A DNA stretch of 64,000 nt from JAKFWF01 sp963732635 (GCA_963732635.1 CAVTAL010000005.1:186001-250000), one strand, 5' to 3'. Numbered from the stretch's first letter, positions 9,126 through 18,477 are shown. The notes: generated from the letters alone by a model not told the origin. A program made the numbers and translations.

Positions 9126-10130
9126 TCAGATCTCGACCACAAGTTTGCCGAAGTGGCTGGCGGCGGCCATCGCGTGGTAGGCCGCGCGTGCTTCAGTGAA
9201 TGCGAACGTCCGGTCAATCACCGGCTTCATGCCGTGAAGCGTAATGGCACGGTTCATGTCCTGGAACATGCGCCGAGAGCCAACATAAATGCCCTGCATC
9301 TTGATCGACTTTCGCATGAACGAGGCGGGATCGATCTGACCGCCGGTCAGCACGCCGATCAGCGCAATCGTGCCGGCAACACGGGTCGCCGTGATCGAAC
9401 GCGGCAACGTGCCGGCACCGCCAACTTCGACGGTGAGGTCGACACCCTGCCCGTCCGTCGCTTCGAGCACCGCGTGCTCCCAATCAGGTCGCGACCGGTA
9501 GTTGATCGTAACCGAAGCGCCCATCTCGCCGGCGCGCGCCAGCTTCTGGTCGCTTGACGAGGTAATAATGGTGCGGGCACCTAGCATTTTTGCGAACTGC
9601 AGCGCGAAGATAGAGACGCCGCCGGTACCAAGCAACAGCACGGTGTCGCCGGCCTTGACGCGACCGCACTCGACAATCGCGTTCCAGGCGGTCAAAGCCG
9701 CGCACGGCAGGGTTGCCGCCTCGGCGAAAGACAAGTGCGGCGGCACTGGCACCACGCCATCAGCATGCAGGATAACTTCCTCGGCAAGCACGCCATCGAG
9801 GGCTCCACCTAGCGCGGTTGCCATCGCTTGCGCCGAGCAAGCTCCATCCTGCCATTTCTGAAAGAAGCACGAAGCGACGCGGTCTCCAGGCTTCATCGTG
9901 GTAACGCCAGGGCCGACGGCTATCACTTCGCCTGCACCATCGGAGTTCGGAATACGCGGATAGGGCAGTCGCCGTGAAACCGGGTCGCGCACCGTCATCA
10001 AGTCGCGGAAATTGATGGCGTTGGAGCGCATGCGCACGTGGACCTCACCGGCCGCCGGTGTGCCGGCCGCGACGTCAGCAAGCTTCAGTGCATCGATGCC
10101 GTCAGGCGAGACGATCTGCCAGGCTTTCAC
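9126..10130 (-). CDS. Zinc-free MDR-family NAD(P)-dependent alcohol dehydrogenase / quinone oxidoreductase-like
   Basis: The 334-residue protein is a medium-chain dehydrogenase/reductase. It has the GroES-like N-terminal domain (NSDGAGEVIAVGPGV, KPGDRVA) and the cofactor fold with LLLGTGGVSIFALQFAKMLGA. The cysteine and histidine pattern of structural zinc is missing, as in quinone-reductase-like members. The family reduces or oxidises carbonyl and alcohol substrates with NAD(P)H. It is the only gene in its transcription unit, converging with the molybdenum hydroxylase gene, so a shared pathway is possible but unproven. Confidence 0.85.
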   Translation of the reverse strand: MKAWQIVSPDGIDALKLADVAAGTPAAGEVHVRMRSNAINFRDLMTVRDPVSRRLPYPRIPNSDGAGEVIAVGPGVTTMKPGDRVASCFFQKWQDGACSAQAMATALGGALDGVLAEEVILHADGVVPVPPHLSFAEAATLPCAALTAWNAIVECGRVKAGDTVLLLGTGGVSIFALQFAKMLGARTIITSSSDQKLARAGEMGASVTINYRSRPDWEHAVLEATDGQGVDLTVEVGGAGTLPRSITATRVAGTIALIGVLTGGQIDPASFMRKSIKMQGIYVGSRRMFQDMNRAITLHGMKPVIDRTFAFTEARAAYHAMAAASHFGKLVVEI

Positions 10131-10246
10131 GGTCGGCCTCGATTGGCTTTGGCACTATGGTTCACAGATACAGCACGAGTGACGGTGAGCACCCCGCGAT
10201 TGGAAATCGCCGCGCCTCACCGCCGCTCGCACCAAGGGTCAATCGC

Positions 10247-11356
10247 TTACGGCGTATAGAGCGCCAACTCAGCGCGCGCGTCGCCGATCGCGAACCAGCG
10301 ATGCTGCTCGGCACGGAACTGCCGCCAGTTGACCAAGATCTTCTTGAACTGCTCGCTCTTGGCGGCCTCTTCGTCGAGCACCGTCTCCAGCGCGCCGCGC
10401 AATGCCCTGATGATTTCCGGCGGCAAGTACGAGAGCTGGGTGCCAGCAGCCACCAGGCGGACGACGGCTTGCGCGTTCTTGGCGTCGTAAGAGGCCAGCA
10501 TCTCAGTCAGTGCGTACCAGCAGGCATACTTGAGGATATGCTGATAGCGCGGTGCCAGCGACGCCCAGGCAGCCTTGTGGATGAACAGCTGGTTGACCGC
10601 CTCGAGTTCCATCAGTCCAGGCGTGTAATAGTACTTCGCAACCTTGTGGAACCCGAGCTTCTCATCGTCATAGGGACCAACCCACTCGCATGCGTCGATC
10701 GTGCCCTTTTCGAGCGCCGGATAGATATCACCGCCGGCGATCTGCTGCGGCACGGCACCGAGCTTCGCCATCACCTTGCCGCCGAAGCCGGCCGTTCGCA
10801 TCTTGAGGCCTTGGAAATCCGCAGGCGTCTTCAGCTCTTTGCGGAACCAACCGAACATCTGCCCGCCGGTCTGGCCGCAGGGCAACCCGACGACATTATG
10901 CTCACCGTAGACTTCGTCCATCAGCTTGCGGCCATCACCGAACATCAGCCAGGCATTGTGCTGCCGTGGCGTGAAACCGAACGGCACCGAACCATCGAAA
11001 ATGAAAGACGGGTTCTTGCCGATGTAATAGCCGGTATAGGTCTGGCCGCACTCCACCGTGCCGTTGGAAACCGCATCCAACACCTGCAAGCCCGGCACGA
11101 TTTCGCCGGCGGCAAAGGTCTGAAGCGTGAATTTGCCGTCCGTCATCTCGCCGACGATCCTGGAGATCGTTGCGGCGGCACCGAACAACGTATCGAGGCT
11201 CTTCGGGAAGCTCGACGTCAACCGCCAATTGACGACTTCATTCGTTTGCTGCGCGAAGGCTGGCGAGGCCGCCAATGCCGCAGCGCCCGTTGCCGCCATC
11301 GCCGCAAACCGCCGACGCGAAACCGCCTGCGTCTCGCTATTTGAATCCAATTCCAT
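10247..11356 (-). CDS. TRAP transporter DctP-type solute receptor with Tat signal
   Basis: The 369-residue protein starts with a twin-arginine signal (SRRRFAAMAATGAAALAASPAFAQ, residues 13-36). The mature part shows the DctP pattern NWRLTSSFPKSLDT, GLKMRTAGFGG, PAAD-type helices and GTIDACEWVGPYDDEKLGFHKV, which is close to receptors for 2-oxo acids and aromatic or lactate-type acids. It would bind its substrate in the periplasm and feed a DctQM permease, but no dctQM gene is in the window. It lies 106 bases downstream of the GntR gene on the same strand, so it may belong to the catabolic regulon. Confidence 0.88.
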   Translation of the reverse strand: MELDSNSETQAVSRRRFAAMAATGAAALAASPAFAQQTNEVVNWRLTSSFPKSLDTLFGAAATISRIVGEMTDGKFTLQTFAAGEIVPGLQVLDAVSNGTVECGQTYTGYYIGKNPSFIFDGSVPFGFTPRQHNAWLMFGDGRKLMDEVYGEHNVVGLPCGQTGGQMFGWFRKELKTPADFQGLKMRTAGFGGKVMAKLGAVPQQIAGGDIYPALEKGTIDACEWVGPYDDEKLGFHKVAKYYYTPGLMELEAVNQLFIHKAAWASLAPRYQHILKYACWYALTEMLASYDAKNAQAVVRLVAAGTQLSYLPPEIIRALRGALETVLDEEAAKSEQFKKILVNWRQFRAEQHRWFAIGDARAELALYTP

Positions 11357-11462
11357 CGGTGTCTCCTCCTGTTAGGCTTTTTGACTTACCTGCAGTCTAC
11401 TCGAACGATGGTGTCGCGATACGCCGGCGAGCCTCAAGAGCCGCCCCCTTGGCGCATATCCC

Positions 11463-12170
11463 TCATGCTTTAAGTGGCGCCGACAAAGCTGCCTCCTCGA
11501 TCATCCGCAATGCCGCACGCGCCGCCGCATTGACATGATCAACACAGCATTTCTCAGCCATCGCCGCATCTCCACTCTGGATCGCTCGCCAGATTGCGGT
11601 GACCTCGCGCAAGCTCTTGTTGATCCGCTTCGGCTGCGACATCGAGGTAATTCGAAGCAACGCAATTCGATCGTGCAGCGGCCGCAGCATGCGCTCGACG
11701 AAGGAATTTTCGCAGCCCGTGATCATCGCCGCATAGAAGGCTGTCTTCGCATCAAGGCAGCCGGCCAAGTCGCTGGCTGCCGCCGCCACCTTCAGCTTCG
11801 CCAATGCATCGCCAATCCGGCGCGCCACCTCGGGTTTGTGCAAGCGCGCGCATTCACGCCCGGCAAAGCCTTCGAGCACGGCGCGCGCGGCATAGAGTTG
11901 GCGCGCCTCCTCAATGCTGATGGTGCTGACCACCGGGCCGCGGTGTGCGATGATCGTGACGAGACCGTCGGCCTCTAGTCGCCGCAGCGCTTCGCGGATC
12001 GATGGCCGGCTGACGCCCGTCATTTCGCACAGCTCCCGCTCGATCAGCCGTTGGCCTGGCTTGAACGCGCCGCTCATGATCGCTTCGCGCAGTCTCTGTT
12101 CGACCAGCGACCTCACGGTCGGCACGACGTCGATCCAGAGTTCCGGCGGCTTTAATGTCTTCGCGCTCAT
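11463..12170 (-). CDS. GntR-family transcriptional regulator, FadR/FCD subfamily
   Basis: The 235-residue protein has an N-terminal winged helix (VEQRLREAIMSGAFKPGQRL, then SRPSIREALRRLEADGLV) and a C-terminal all-helical FCD ligand-binding domain (ARQLYAARAVLEGFAGREC). FCD regulators usually repress organic-acid catabolic genes until the substrate binds. The ATG at 12170 has a GGAGCG ribosome site and starts 23 bases after the SDR gene stops, so it is the last gene of the HIBADH-SDR-GntR unit. Likely operators at 13955 and 18330 would link it to both divergent promoters of the cluster. Confidence 0.88.
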   Translation of the reverse strand: MSAKTLKPPELWIDVVPTVRSLVEQRLREAIMSGAFKPGQRLIERELCEMTGVSRPSIREALRRLEADGLVTIIAHRGPVVSTISIEEARQLYAARAVLEGFAGRECARLHKPEVARRIGDALAKLKVAAAASDLAGCLDAKTAFYAAMITGCENSFVERMLRPLHDRIALLRITSMSQPKRINKSLREVTAIWRAIQSGDAAMAEKCCVDHVNAAARAALRMIEEAALSAPLKA

Positions 12171-12193
12171 GCCACGCTCCAGGCTGCCACTAA

Positions 12194-12967
12194 TCAAATC
12201 GCCGACCACCCGCCATCGATCGGCAACATCGCACCGGTAATGTTGCCAGCCGCCGGACTGCAAAGAAACACGGCGGTATCGCCCACGCTCTGCAACGAGA
12301 CGAATTCCCGACTCGGTTGACGCTTTGCCAGATACGCCCGCGTAGCTTCGTCGATCGACACGTTCTCGGCCACGGCGATGGCCGCGATCTTGTTGGTGAT
12401 GGCAGGCGTCGGCACCGTGCCCGGACACAGCGCATTGCAGGTTACGCCCGATCCCGCCGTCTCAACCGCAACAGCGCGCGTGAGGCCGACGATCGCGGTC
12501 TTGGTGGTCACGTAGTCGATGCGGTTTTCGACCGCGCGGGTCGAATAGATCGAGGCGAGGTTGATAATCCGCCCCCAGCCGCGCGCTCGCATGCCTGGCA
12601 GCGCTCGGCCAATGATATGGAATGGCGCCGAGAGATTGACCGCCAACGCCTCCTCCCACCGATCGGGTGGGAATTCAGCGATTGGCGAAAAGTGCCGGAC
12701 GACCGCGTTGTTGACGATGATATCGATCGCGCCCAATCGGTCGAGCAGCCCCGCCATCATCGCTTCTATCGCTGGCCGTTGCCGCAAATCGGCAGCGATC
12801 GAAACGGCTTCGACACCGAACCGCGCGCCGATGCTGTCGGCGGCCGACTGCGCCTCGACGAGATCGTGCAGCACGACGTTGGCTCCGCTCGCGGCGAGGC
12901 TTTCGGCGAGGGCCAGCCCCAATCCACCGCCGGCACCGGTGACCAGAGCCCATTTGCCGTTCAGCAT
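12194..12967 (-). CDS. SDR-family oxidoreductase
   Basis: The 257-residue classical short-chain dehydrogenase has the cofactor motif TGAGGGLGLA (residues 10-19), NNAV, the catalytic Ser in NLASIYSTR and YVTTK with the Tyr-Lys pair. It ends with ITGAMLPIDGGWSAI, as typical SDRs do. The family oxidises or reduces secondary alcohols and carbonyls with NAD(P)(H). Upstream frame to 13162 overlaps the dehydrogenase gene and is not coding. Its place between a HIBADH-like gene and a GntR gene makes it part of the same catabolic operon. Confidence 0.87.
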   Translation of the reverse strand: MLNGKWALVTGAGGGLGLALAESLAASGANVVLHDLVEAQSAADSIGARFGVEAVSIAADLRQRPAIEAMMAGLLDRLGAIDIIVNNAVVRHFSPIAEFPPDRWEEALAVNLSAPFHIIGRALPGMRARGWGRIINLASIYSTRAVENRIDYVTTKTAIVGLTRAVAVETAGSGVTCNALCPGTVPTPAITNKIAAIAVAENVSIDEATRAYLAKRQPSREFVSLQSVGDTAVFLCSPAAGNITGAMLPIDGGWSAI

Positions 12968-13002
12968 CTCCGCCCATCCTCGCTTGGCCGGCACCATCGA
13001 AC

Positions 13003-13896
13003 CTAACCGCGCATTTCGACGCCGGCCCATTCCTCCAGCACCTTGGCGATATGCGTGAAATCGGAGTTGGGGCCAAACCGCGCGCTGGTGATTGCGAGCA
13101 TCTGGCGCACGGCTGCGCCGCACACCATCGGCACACCCATCGCTTCCGCCTCGTCGATGCACAGCTTGACGTCCTTGTAGGACAGCGCCGTCGTGAAGCC
13201 GAAATCAAAGGTGCCGGGCAGCACCGCGCGCGGGAATTTGTCGACCGAGGCTGAGTTCCGCCCACTGCTGGCATTGATGATGTCGATCAACACACGGGGC
13301 TCAAGACCGGCCTTCACGCCCATCGCCATCGCTTCCGAAGTGATCACCAGTGCTGCCGCCGCCATCAGGTTGTTGGCGAGCTTGGCCGACTGGGCGAGGC
13401 CCGGCTTGTCACCGGCGAAGATGATCTTTCCGAAAACCTGCAGCACCGGCTCGACGATAGGCAGCGTCGCCTTCGGGCAAGATACCAGCACCGCGAGCGT
13501 GCCTTTGACGGCGCCAGTGACGCCGCCGCTGACCGGCGAGTTGACCATCGCGATGTCGCGCGCGCCAAGTGCTTCGGCGACGATCCTCGCGACACCCGGC
13601 CCAGTGGTCGACAGATCGATTAAAATGCGAACTCGTGTTCCAGCGATAACACCATCGCCACCCAGGGCCACCGACTTGACGATGTCGGGCGTTGGCAAAC
13701 TGACGAGAACGATTTCGGCGTTCGAGGCCACTTCGGCGGCTGATTTGGCAAGCGTGGCGCCGCGCGCGACCAAATCCTTGGTAGCGTCCGCCTGCGTGTC
13801 GAAGATAGTGAGCTTGTAGCCGGCATCCATCAACCGGCCGGCCATCGGCTTACCCATGCGGCCGATGCCAATGAAGCCGATCATCTGGTCTGGCAT
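13003..13896 (-). CDS. NAD(P)-dependent beta-hydroxyacid dehydrogenase (3-hydroxyisobutyrate dehydrogenase-like)
   Basis: The 297-residue protein has the Rossmann start GFIGIGRMGKPMA, the substrate motif NSPVSGGVTGA, and the catalytic lysine segment AKLANNLMAAAAL. These mark the HIBADH/tartronate semialdehyde reductase/6PGDH-like family. It would interconvert a 3-hydroxy acid and a semialdehyde. It is the first gene of the minus-strand unit continuing into SDR and GntR, and it is divergent from the first MmgE/PrpD gene with a 152-base shared promoter region. A second family member lies at 18478. Confidence 0.88.
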   Translation of the reverse strand: MPDQMIGFIGIGRMGKPMAGRLMDAGYKLTIFDTQADATKDLVARGATLAKSAAEVASNAEIVLVSLPTPDIVKSVALGGDGVIAGTRVRILIDLSTTGPGVARIVAEALGARDIAMVNSPVSGGVTGAVKGTLAVLVSCPKATLPIVEPVLQVFGKIIFAGDKPGLAQSAKLANNLMAAAALVITSEAMAMGVKAGLEPRVLIDIINASSGRNSASVDKFPRAVLPGTFDFGFTTALSYKDVKLCIDEAEAMGVPMVCGAAVRQMLAITSARFGPNSDFTHIAKVLEEWAGVEMRG

Positions 13897-13954
13897 GTTC
13901 CATCCCCTGGTGCAGATATTGGGCTCTGCGCACGCAATTCCAAAGAGTGTCTGG

Positions 13955-13967
13955 ATTGTCAGTCAAT
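13955..13967. promoter_or_regulatory. Candidate GntR/FCD operator 1
   Basis: The sequence ATTGTCAGTCAAT is an imperfect palindrome (ATTG...CAAT) in the shared promoter region of the HIBADH-like gene and the first MmgE/PrpD gene. The core plus flank TTGTC-A/T-GTCAATCTG recurs at 18331 in the other divergent promoter of the cluster. Assignment to the nearby GntR protein is inference. Confidence 0.5.
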
Positions 13968-14048
13968 CTGTCAAGCATGAGAATTGCATCGACACGTTCG
14001 CGCGCGTCTGCTTACCTGCCGATAACAATCTCCACGGAGCAAGCGTCG

Positions 14049-15401
14049 ATGCCGCACAAGACGAATGACAGTGTCAGCGGCACACTGGCAACGCTGGTCG
14101 CATCCACCGCGTGGGCCGACATCGCGCCGCAATCCCACGAGGCCAAGCGATCAATCCTGAATTTTTTCGCAACCGGACTCGGCTCGGCCAATGACCCAGC
14201 GGTGACCGGCGCGCTCGCCGCGCTGCAACCATTCAGCGGCCCGGCCACCTCAGGCGTTATCGGCCGAGCCGAACGGCTTGATGCCATGTGCGCCTCGTTC
14301 CTGAACGCGATTTCAGCCAACCTGCTCGACTACGACGACACCCATCCCGGCACCATCATACACCCGACAGCGCCAGTGATGGCCGCGATCCTGGCACTCG
14401 CCGAAGCACGAGGCACATCGGGGCGCGATGTTCTGACGGCATTCATTCTCGGCGTCGAGGTCGAATGCCGGATCGGCAATGCCGTTTCGCCCGGCCACTA
14501 TGCGCGCGGCTGGCATATCACGTCGACCTGCGGCATCTTCGGCGCCGCCGCAGCCACGGCCCGTATTCTCGGACTGCCACAGCCTCAAATCGCCAATGCA
14601 ATCGGCATCGCCGCCAGCCAATCGGCCGGCAACGTCGAGAACCTGCCAAGTGCCGCCAAAAACGTCAGCGTCGGCAATGCCGCGCGCAACGGGCTATTCG
14701 CCGCGCTGCTCGCGCAACAGGGCTACGAGGCTGCTCCCAAGGCAATCGAGGGACCACTCGGCTGGGCCCGCGCCATGGGCGATGATCCGGACATGGCAGC
14801 CATGGTCGGCGGCCTCGGCAAAAGCTGGGAGATTTCGAAGAATACCTACAAGCCCTACCCGGCCGGCATCGTCTTCCATGCCGTCATCGATGCCTGCCTG
14901 AAATTGCGCGCTCGCATTGATACAACCAACATCGCATCAGTCACCGTTCAAGGCTCGCAATTGCTGCTGGCCCGGGGGAACCGCCCGGTCCGCAACGAGC
15001 GCGATGCGCGGGTCAGCATCCATCATAGCGTCGCTTGCGGACTGCTATTGGGTGCGGCCGGTGTGCGCGAGTTCGCCGAACCTGTCGTATCCGACCCAAT
15101 CGTCGCCGCCATGCGGGCGATAACCAATTGCGAACTCGACTCATCATTGCCTGATGGCGCCGCCCGGGTCATCGTGCGAACTGCTTCCGGCACCATCTTG
15201 ACCGAACTCGTCATGTCGGCACGGGGCAGTCTCGCCGCCCCACTGACCGATCGCGACATCGAGGCCAAGTTGGCAGAGTGCGCGCGCGGCGGCGGACCGG
15301 GCCTCGATCTTGCGCAACTGATCGAAGCGGTCTGGCACCTCGATGAATTACCTGATGTCGGACGGCTGATCGCCAGTTCCTGCCGACGGGTGCAGAGATG
15401 A
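14049..15401 (+). CDS. MmgE/PrpD family protein (copy 1)
   Basis: The 450-residue protein belongs to the MmgE/PrpD family, which includes 2-methylcitrate dehydratase and itaconate-related decarboxylases. Family traits are DYDDTHPGTIIHPTAPVMAA near residue 95, the GWHITSTCGIFGAAAATARILGL helix region (broken here: GWHITS then TCGIFGAAAATARI), and KPYPAGIVFHAVIDA in the C-terminal part. The ATG at 14049 follows ACGGAGC. It is followed 24 bases later by a carboxymuconolactone decarboxylase-like gene. The presence of a second copy at 16895 suggests two different dehydration or decarboxylation steps, or two substrates. Confidence 0.87.
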   Translation: MPHKTNDSVSGTLATLVASTAWADIAPQSHEAKRSILNFFATGLGSANDPAVTGALAALQPFSGPATSGVIGRAERLDAMCASFLNAISANLLDYDDTHPGTIIHPTAPVMAAILALAEARGTSGRDVLTAFILGVEVECRIGNAVSPGHYARGWHITSTCGIFGAAAATARILGLPQPQIANAIGIAASQSAGNVENLPSAAKNVSVGNAARNGLFAALLAQQGYEAAPKAIEGPLGWARAMGDDPDMAAMVGGLGKSWEISKNTYKPYPAGIVFHAVIDACLKLRARIDTTNIASVTVQGSQLLLARGNRPVRNERDARVSIHHSVACGLLLGAAGVREFAEPVVSDPIVAAMRAITNCELDSSLPDGAARVIVRTASGTILTELVMSARGSLAAPLTDRDIEAKLAECARGGGPGLDLAQLIEAVWHLDELPDVGRLIASSCRRVQR

Positions 15402-15425
15402 GTCAAATCACCAACCAAGGAGCAC

Positions 15426-15824
15426 ATGCACATGAGTGAAAAAAGCCTATTCGACAAGGGACTGAAGGTCCGCAAGGAGGTCCTCGGCGAGGACTATGTC
15501 AACAAATCAATCGCCGGTGCCGACGAGTTCACCCGCACCATGGCCGAATGGTCGACGGCCTACTGCTGGGGCGCGCTGTGGACCCGGCCCGGCCTCGACC
15601 GCCGCACCCGCAGCATTATCAACCTGTCGATGATCGCAGCCCTGAACCGGCCGCACGAACTCAAGTTGCATGTCAAGGCCGCCATCAAGAATGGTCTGAC
15701 CAAGGATGAGATCAAGGAGATATTCCTGCAGGTCGCAGTCTACTGTGGTGTGCCAGCCGGCATCGACAGCTTCCGCATTGCCAAGGATGCCTTTGCCGAC
15801 CTCGACAAGGAAGCGAAGAGCTAG
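15426..15824 (+). CDS. Carboxymuconolactone decarboxylase family protein (PcaC-like)
   Basis: The 132-residue protein is close in size and pattern to 4-carboxymuconolactone decarboxylase: RKEVLGEDYV at the start, WGALWTRPGLDRRTRSIINLSMI (central helix), HVKAAIKNGLT and the YCGVPAG motif. PcaC decarboxylates gamma-carboxymuconolactone in protocatechuate breakdown, but no other pca gene is present, so a different lactone or acid may be the substrate. A GGAG ribosome site precedes the ATG at 15426; an in-frame ATG at 15432 is also possible. It is in an operon with MmgE/PrpD copy 1. Confidence 0.85.
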   Translation: MHMSEKSLFDKGLKVRKEVLGEDYVNKSIAGADEFTRTMAEWSTAYCWGALWTRPGLDRRTRSIINLSMIAALNRPHELKLHVKAAIKNGLTKDEIKEIFLQVAVYCGVPAGIDSFRIAKDAFADLDKEAKS

Positions 15825-15849
15825 CCGGCATCACCGGCAAGCCAATCCG

Positions 15850-16854
15850 TCAGTTTCCGCCAGCGACCTCTGGCGCTTCGAAAAACAAGTCAGCAATCGA
15901 GGTCGGTTTGCTCTTCAGTGAACCGACCTCGTGCATGAAGTTCGCATAGGCCATGACGTTTTCCGGCTTCAGCGTGTATTTGGTGGTCGGGTCGTCGAGG
16001 ATCGCAACCAGATCGTCGACACTCCAACCTTTGCCACCCATCGCCTCAAGCAGCAGTGCCGCGGCAGCCCGCTTGTCGGCCGCGATCATCTGCTGCGCCT
16101 GTTTCAGCGCCTTCAGTACCGCGCCGTAGAGCTTCGGGTTCTCGGTTTGGAACTTGGTGGTCGTGGACATCATCGTGAAGGTCGTCGAGCCGCCCATGAC
16201 CTCATCCGAGTTCATGACCGTTCGGATCGCCTTGTCGTTTCGCTCGCGCTGATCGAACGGGGCCGACGCCCAGTGCGCAACGATATTGCCGCTACCGGAC
16301 AGCAGACCGACGACCGCGTCTGGATGTCCCATCGTTACAGTCGCCGGGTCGAACCGGAATGTCTGCCCTGCACCGAATTTTTTCCGGGCATACATTTGCA
16401 TGACAATTGATGGGATCGACACCTTGACCGATGTCACGGCAATTTTCTGGTTCTCGGTAATGTCATCGAGCGACTTCAGCTGATCGGCACGAGCATTGAG
16501 ACGCATCGGGATCGAACTGATCGCCGCGATCGACTTCACACCTGCATTGCCGCGCGTCCGGTCCCACAGGATCAGAAACGCCGGCGGCCCAGCCGAAATG
16601 AAATGCGCCGCGCCAGACAGCAGTGCGTCGTTCATCGCCGCCGGCCCGCCGATGTTGGACCAGTTGACCTTGACCTTGACGCCGGCTTCTTCAGCGAATT
16701 TCTCGATGAGCCCGTGCTTCTGCATCACGTTGAGCGGCAGGAAGCCGAAACCGCCAGCGCCAAGCGGAATTTTCAACTCGTCGACTTCCGCTCGCGCCGC
16801 CAATGAAGAGAGGCTCATAAGAGCGACGATTATCAACGTACCTACGAACTTCAT
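15850..16854 (-). CDS. ABC transporter substrate-binding protein, NitT/TauT (SsuA-like) type
   Basis: The 334-residue protein has a signal peptide (MKFVGTLIIVALMSLSSLAARA) and the SsuA/ThiY-like fold: GAGGFGFLPLNVMQKHGLIEKF, NWSNIGGPAAMNDALLSGAAHFISAGP and the helical C-terminal part. The family binds sulfonates, nitrate, taurine or aromatic compounds in the periplasm. The ATPase and permease genes are absent nearby. It converges with the PcaC-like gene and lies 40 bases downstream of MmgE/PrpD copy 2 on the same strand, so it is probably the receptor for the compound this cluster degrades. Confidence 0.85.
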   Translation of the reverse strand: MKFVGTLIIVALMSLSSLAARAEVDELKIPLGAGGFGFLPLNVMQKHGLIEKFAEEAGVKVKVNWSNIGGPAAMNDALLSGAAHFISAGPPAFLILWDRTRGNAGVKSIAAISSIPMRLNARADQLKSLDDITENQKIAVTSVKVSIPSIVMQMYARKKFGAGQTFRFDPATVTMGHPDAVVGLLSGSGNIVAHWASAPFDQRERNDKAIRTVMNSDEVMGGSTTFTMMSTTTKFQTENPKLYGAVLKALKQAQQMIAADKRAAAALLLEAMGGKGWSVDDLVAILDDPTTKYTLKPENVMAYANFMHEVGSLKSKPTSIADLFFEAPEVAGGN

Positions 16855-16894
16855 CTGCGTCTCCCGTGGAAGCTTGATACTATTGACACTGCGT

Positions 16895-18235
16895 CTACTT
16901 GGCAGTCGGTATGCAGTGGTCGATCAACGTGGCGACGTCGCTTGCTTCTTCGATGCCCCAGCAGGCTGCAATTGCCTTGTCCGCCTTTGCCGATGAGATC
17001 ACCGTCGCCTGATCGCGGAACTTGGCCTCCAACTGCGCGTCGGTGAGTGGGCGGGCGAGATTGCCAAGCGACTGTTCGAGCTTCATGCCGACAGAACGGC
17101 CATCCTTGAGGCGCACCGAGACCTCGACGCCGTCTTCACTGACATTTGGATCGGCGACAGCCGTGGTCGCCTCGCGGATCGCCTTGATGGCCGGGTCATT
17201 TACCGTCGCGTCGGTGAATTCGGCCATCCCGACCTTGTCGCGCCCCAGCCCGATCGCCGTCGCATGATAAATCGAGAACTTGCCCTCCAGGCCAGTGCCG
17301 ATCGCCTTCTTACTGCATAGATCAAGAACAAGCGGCGCGACGCGAAGCTCGACGGTTGCAATTTTGTCGGCGGTGAGATCGTGCTTCGCCCGCAGTTGCA
17401 TGCAGGCATCGATTGTCGGGTGCACGACGATGCCGCACGGGAACGGCTTGTAGGCATTCACGCTCAGCTCAAATGTTTCACCGAGGCCCGCCGTGAGCTT
17501 TGTCAAGTCATACGCCGCAGCAGTAACCGCCGCGAAGCCACGCGGACCTTCAAGCGGGTAGCGACCTGTCGTGAAGCCCTGCTTTGCCAACAGCGCCGCC
17601 ATATAGCCACTTTGCGCCGACCGACCGGGATGGAACGCCTTGCCCATTGAACCGAACATTTCACGGATGCCGGCCGCCTGGGTCGCAGCGAGACCGATCG
17701 CGTAGGTCGTCCGCTCAGCATCGAGATCGAGCAGTTTAGCGACAGCAACGGCGGCACCAAACACACCGACTGAACCGGTGCTGTGCCAACCGGCTTCGTA
17801 ATGTGCCGGATACGTCGCGTTGCCGATCCGTGCCACCACCTCGAAACCAAGGATGAAAGCATGCAGGAAATCCGCCCCCGAAACCTTGTTGGCGCTGGCG
17901 TAGGCGAACAATGCCGAGGCGACCGGCGAACTCGCGTGGATGTAGTTGCGGGGGAGGGTGTCATCGAAGTCGTGAACGTGAGAACTGATGCCATTCAATA
18001 GCGACGCCAGCAACGGATCGAAGCGCTCTCGTCTCCCGAGCACACTTGCCGTGGCTGGTCCGGCGAACGGGCCCAATGCAGCTATCGTCATATCCATCGC
18101 CGGGTGTTCGGCACCGCCGAGCGCACAGCCAACGATGTTGATCAGCGCCCGTTTGGCTTCATGGCGAACGCCCACCGGCACCCGATCAAGTTGGCTGGCA
18201 CCGACGTATTTCACCATTGCCGCGGTGCTGGTCAT
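16895..18235 (-). CDS. MmgE/PrpD family protein (copy 2)
   Basis: The 446-residue protein resembles copy 1 at 14049: VHDFDDTLPRNYIHASSPVASA, AGWHSTGSVGVFGAAVAVAKLL and KPFPCGIVVHPTIDACMQLRA. The start ATG at 18235 has a GGGGGA site; the frame is open to 18310. Some conserved positions differ from copy 1 (for example KPFPCG against KPYPAG), consistent with a paralog of different specificity and not a recent duplicate. It is divergent from the second HIBADH-like gene and is followed by the NitT/TauT receptor gene. Confidence 0.87.
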   Translation of the reverse strand: MTSTAAMVKYVGASQLDRVPVGVRHEAKRALINIVGCALGGAEHPAMDMTIAALGPFAGPATASVLGRRERFDPLLASLLNGISSHVHDFDDTLPRNYIHASSPVASALFAYASANKVSGADFLHAFILGFEVVARIGNATYPAHYEAGWHSTGSVGVFGAAVAVAKLLDLDAERTTYAIGLAATQAAGIREMFGSMGKAFHPGRSAQSGYMAALLAKQGFTTGRYPLEGPRGFAAVTAAAYDLTKLTAGLGETFELSVNAYKPFPCGIVVHPTIDACMQLRAKHDLTADKIATVELRVAPLVLDLCSKKAIGTGLEGKFSIYHATAIGLGRDKVGMAEFTDATVNDPAIKAIREATTAVADPNVSEDGVEVSVRLKDGRSVGMKLEQSLGNLARPLTDAQLEAKFRDQATVISSAKADKAIAACWGIEEASDVATLIDHCIPTAK

Positions 18236-18329
18236 GGCCGGAAATCCCCCCATTTGATTTCGGACGTTCAAGCCGCGTCGTGCGACGCGTGCTCGCCCCG
18301 TGTTCGCCACAGAAGTTCCACTCCATAAG

Positions 18330-18342
18330 TTTGTCTGTCAAT
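18330..18342. promoter_or_regulatory. Candidate GntR/FCD operator 2
   Basis: TTTGTCTGTCAAT lies between the divergent MmgE/PrpD copy 2 and HIBADH-like copy 2 genes. It matches the element at 13955 at 11 of 13 positions and shares the following CTG. A weaker ATTGACA-containing sequence is at about 16873-16890, upstream of the NitT/TauT receptor gene. Confidence 0.5.
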
Positions 18343-18477
18343 CTGATACTTGATCCGTCTAGCCGCTGGCGCCGCATAGCCGGCAATCACGAAAGTGAGT
18401 TGCGTGGAAGGCGATCGAACAGCACTCTCCACCGCAACGCGGCGTGCCCGCCGCCAAAAAACATATGGAGGATTGCC

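Noticed and set aside
10058..11344. Plus-strand 428-residue frame opposite the DctP receptor
   Set aside because: Antisense shadow; no motif, while the other strand has a full Tat signal and receptor fold.
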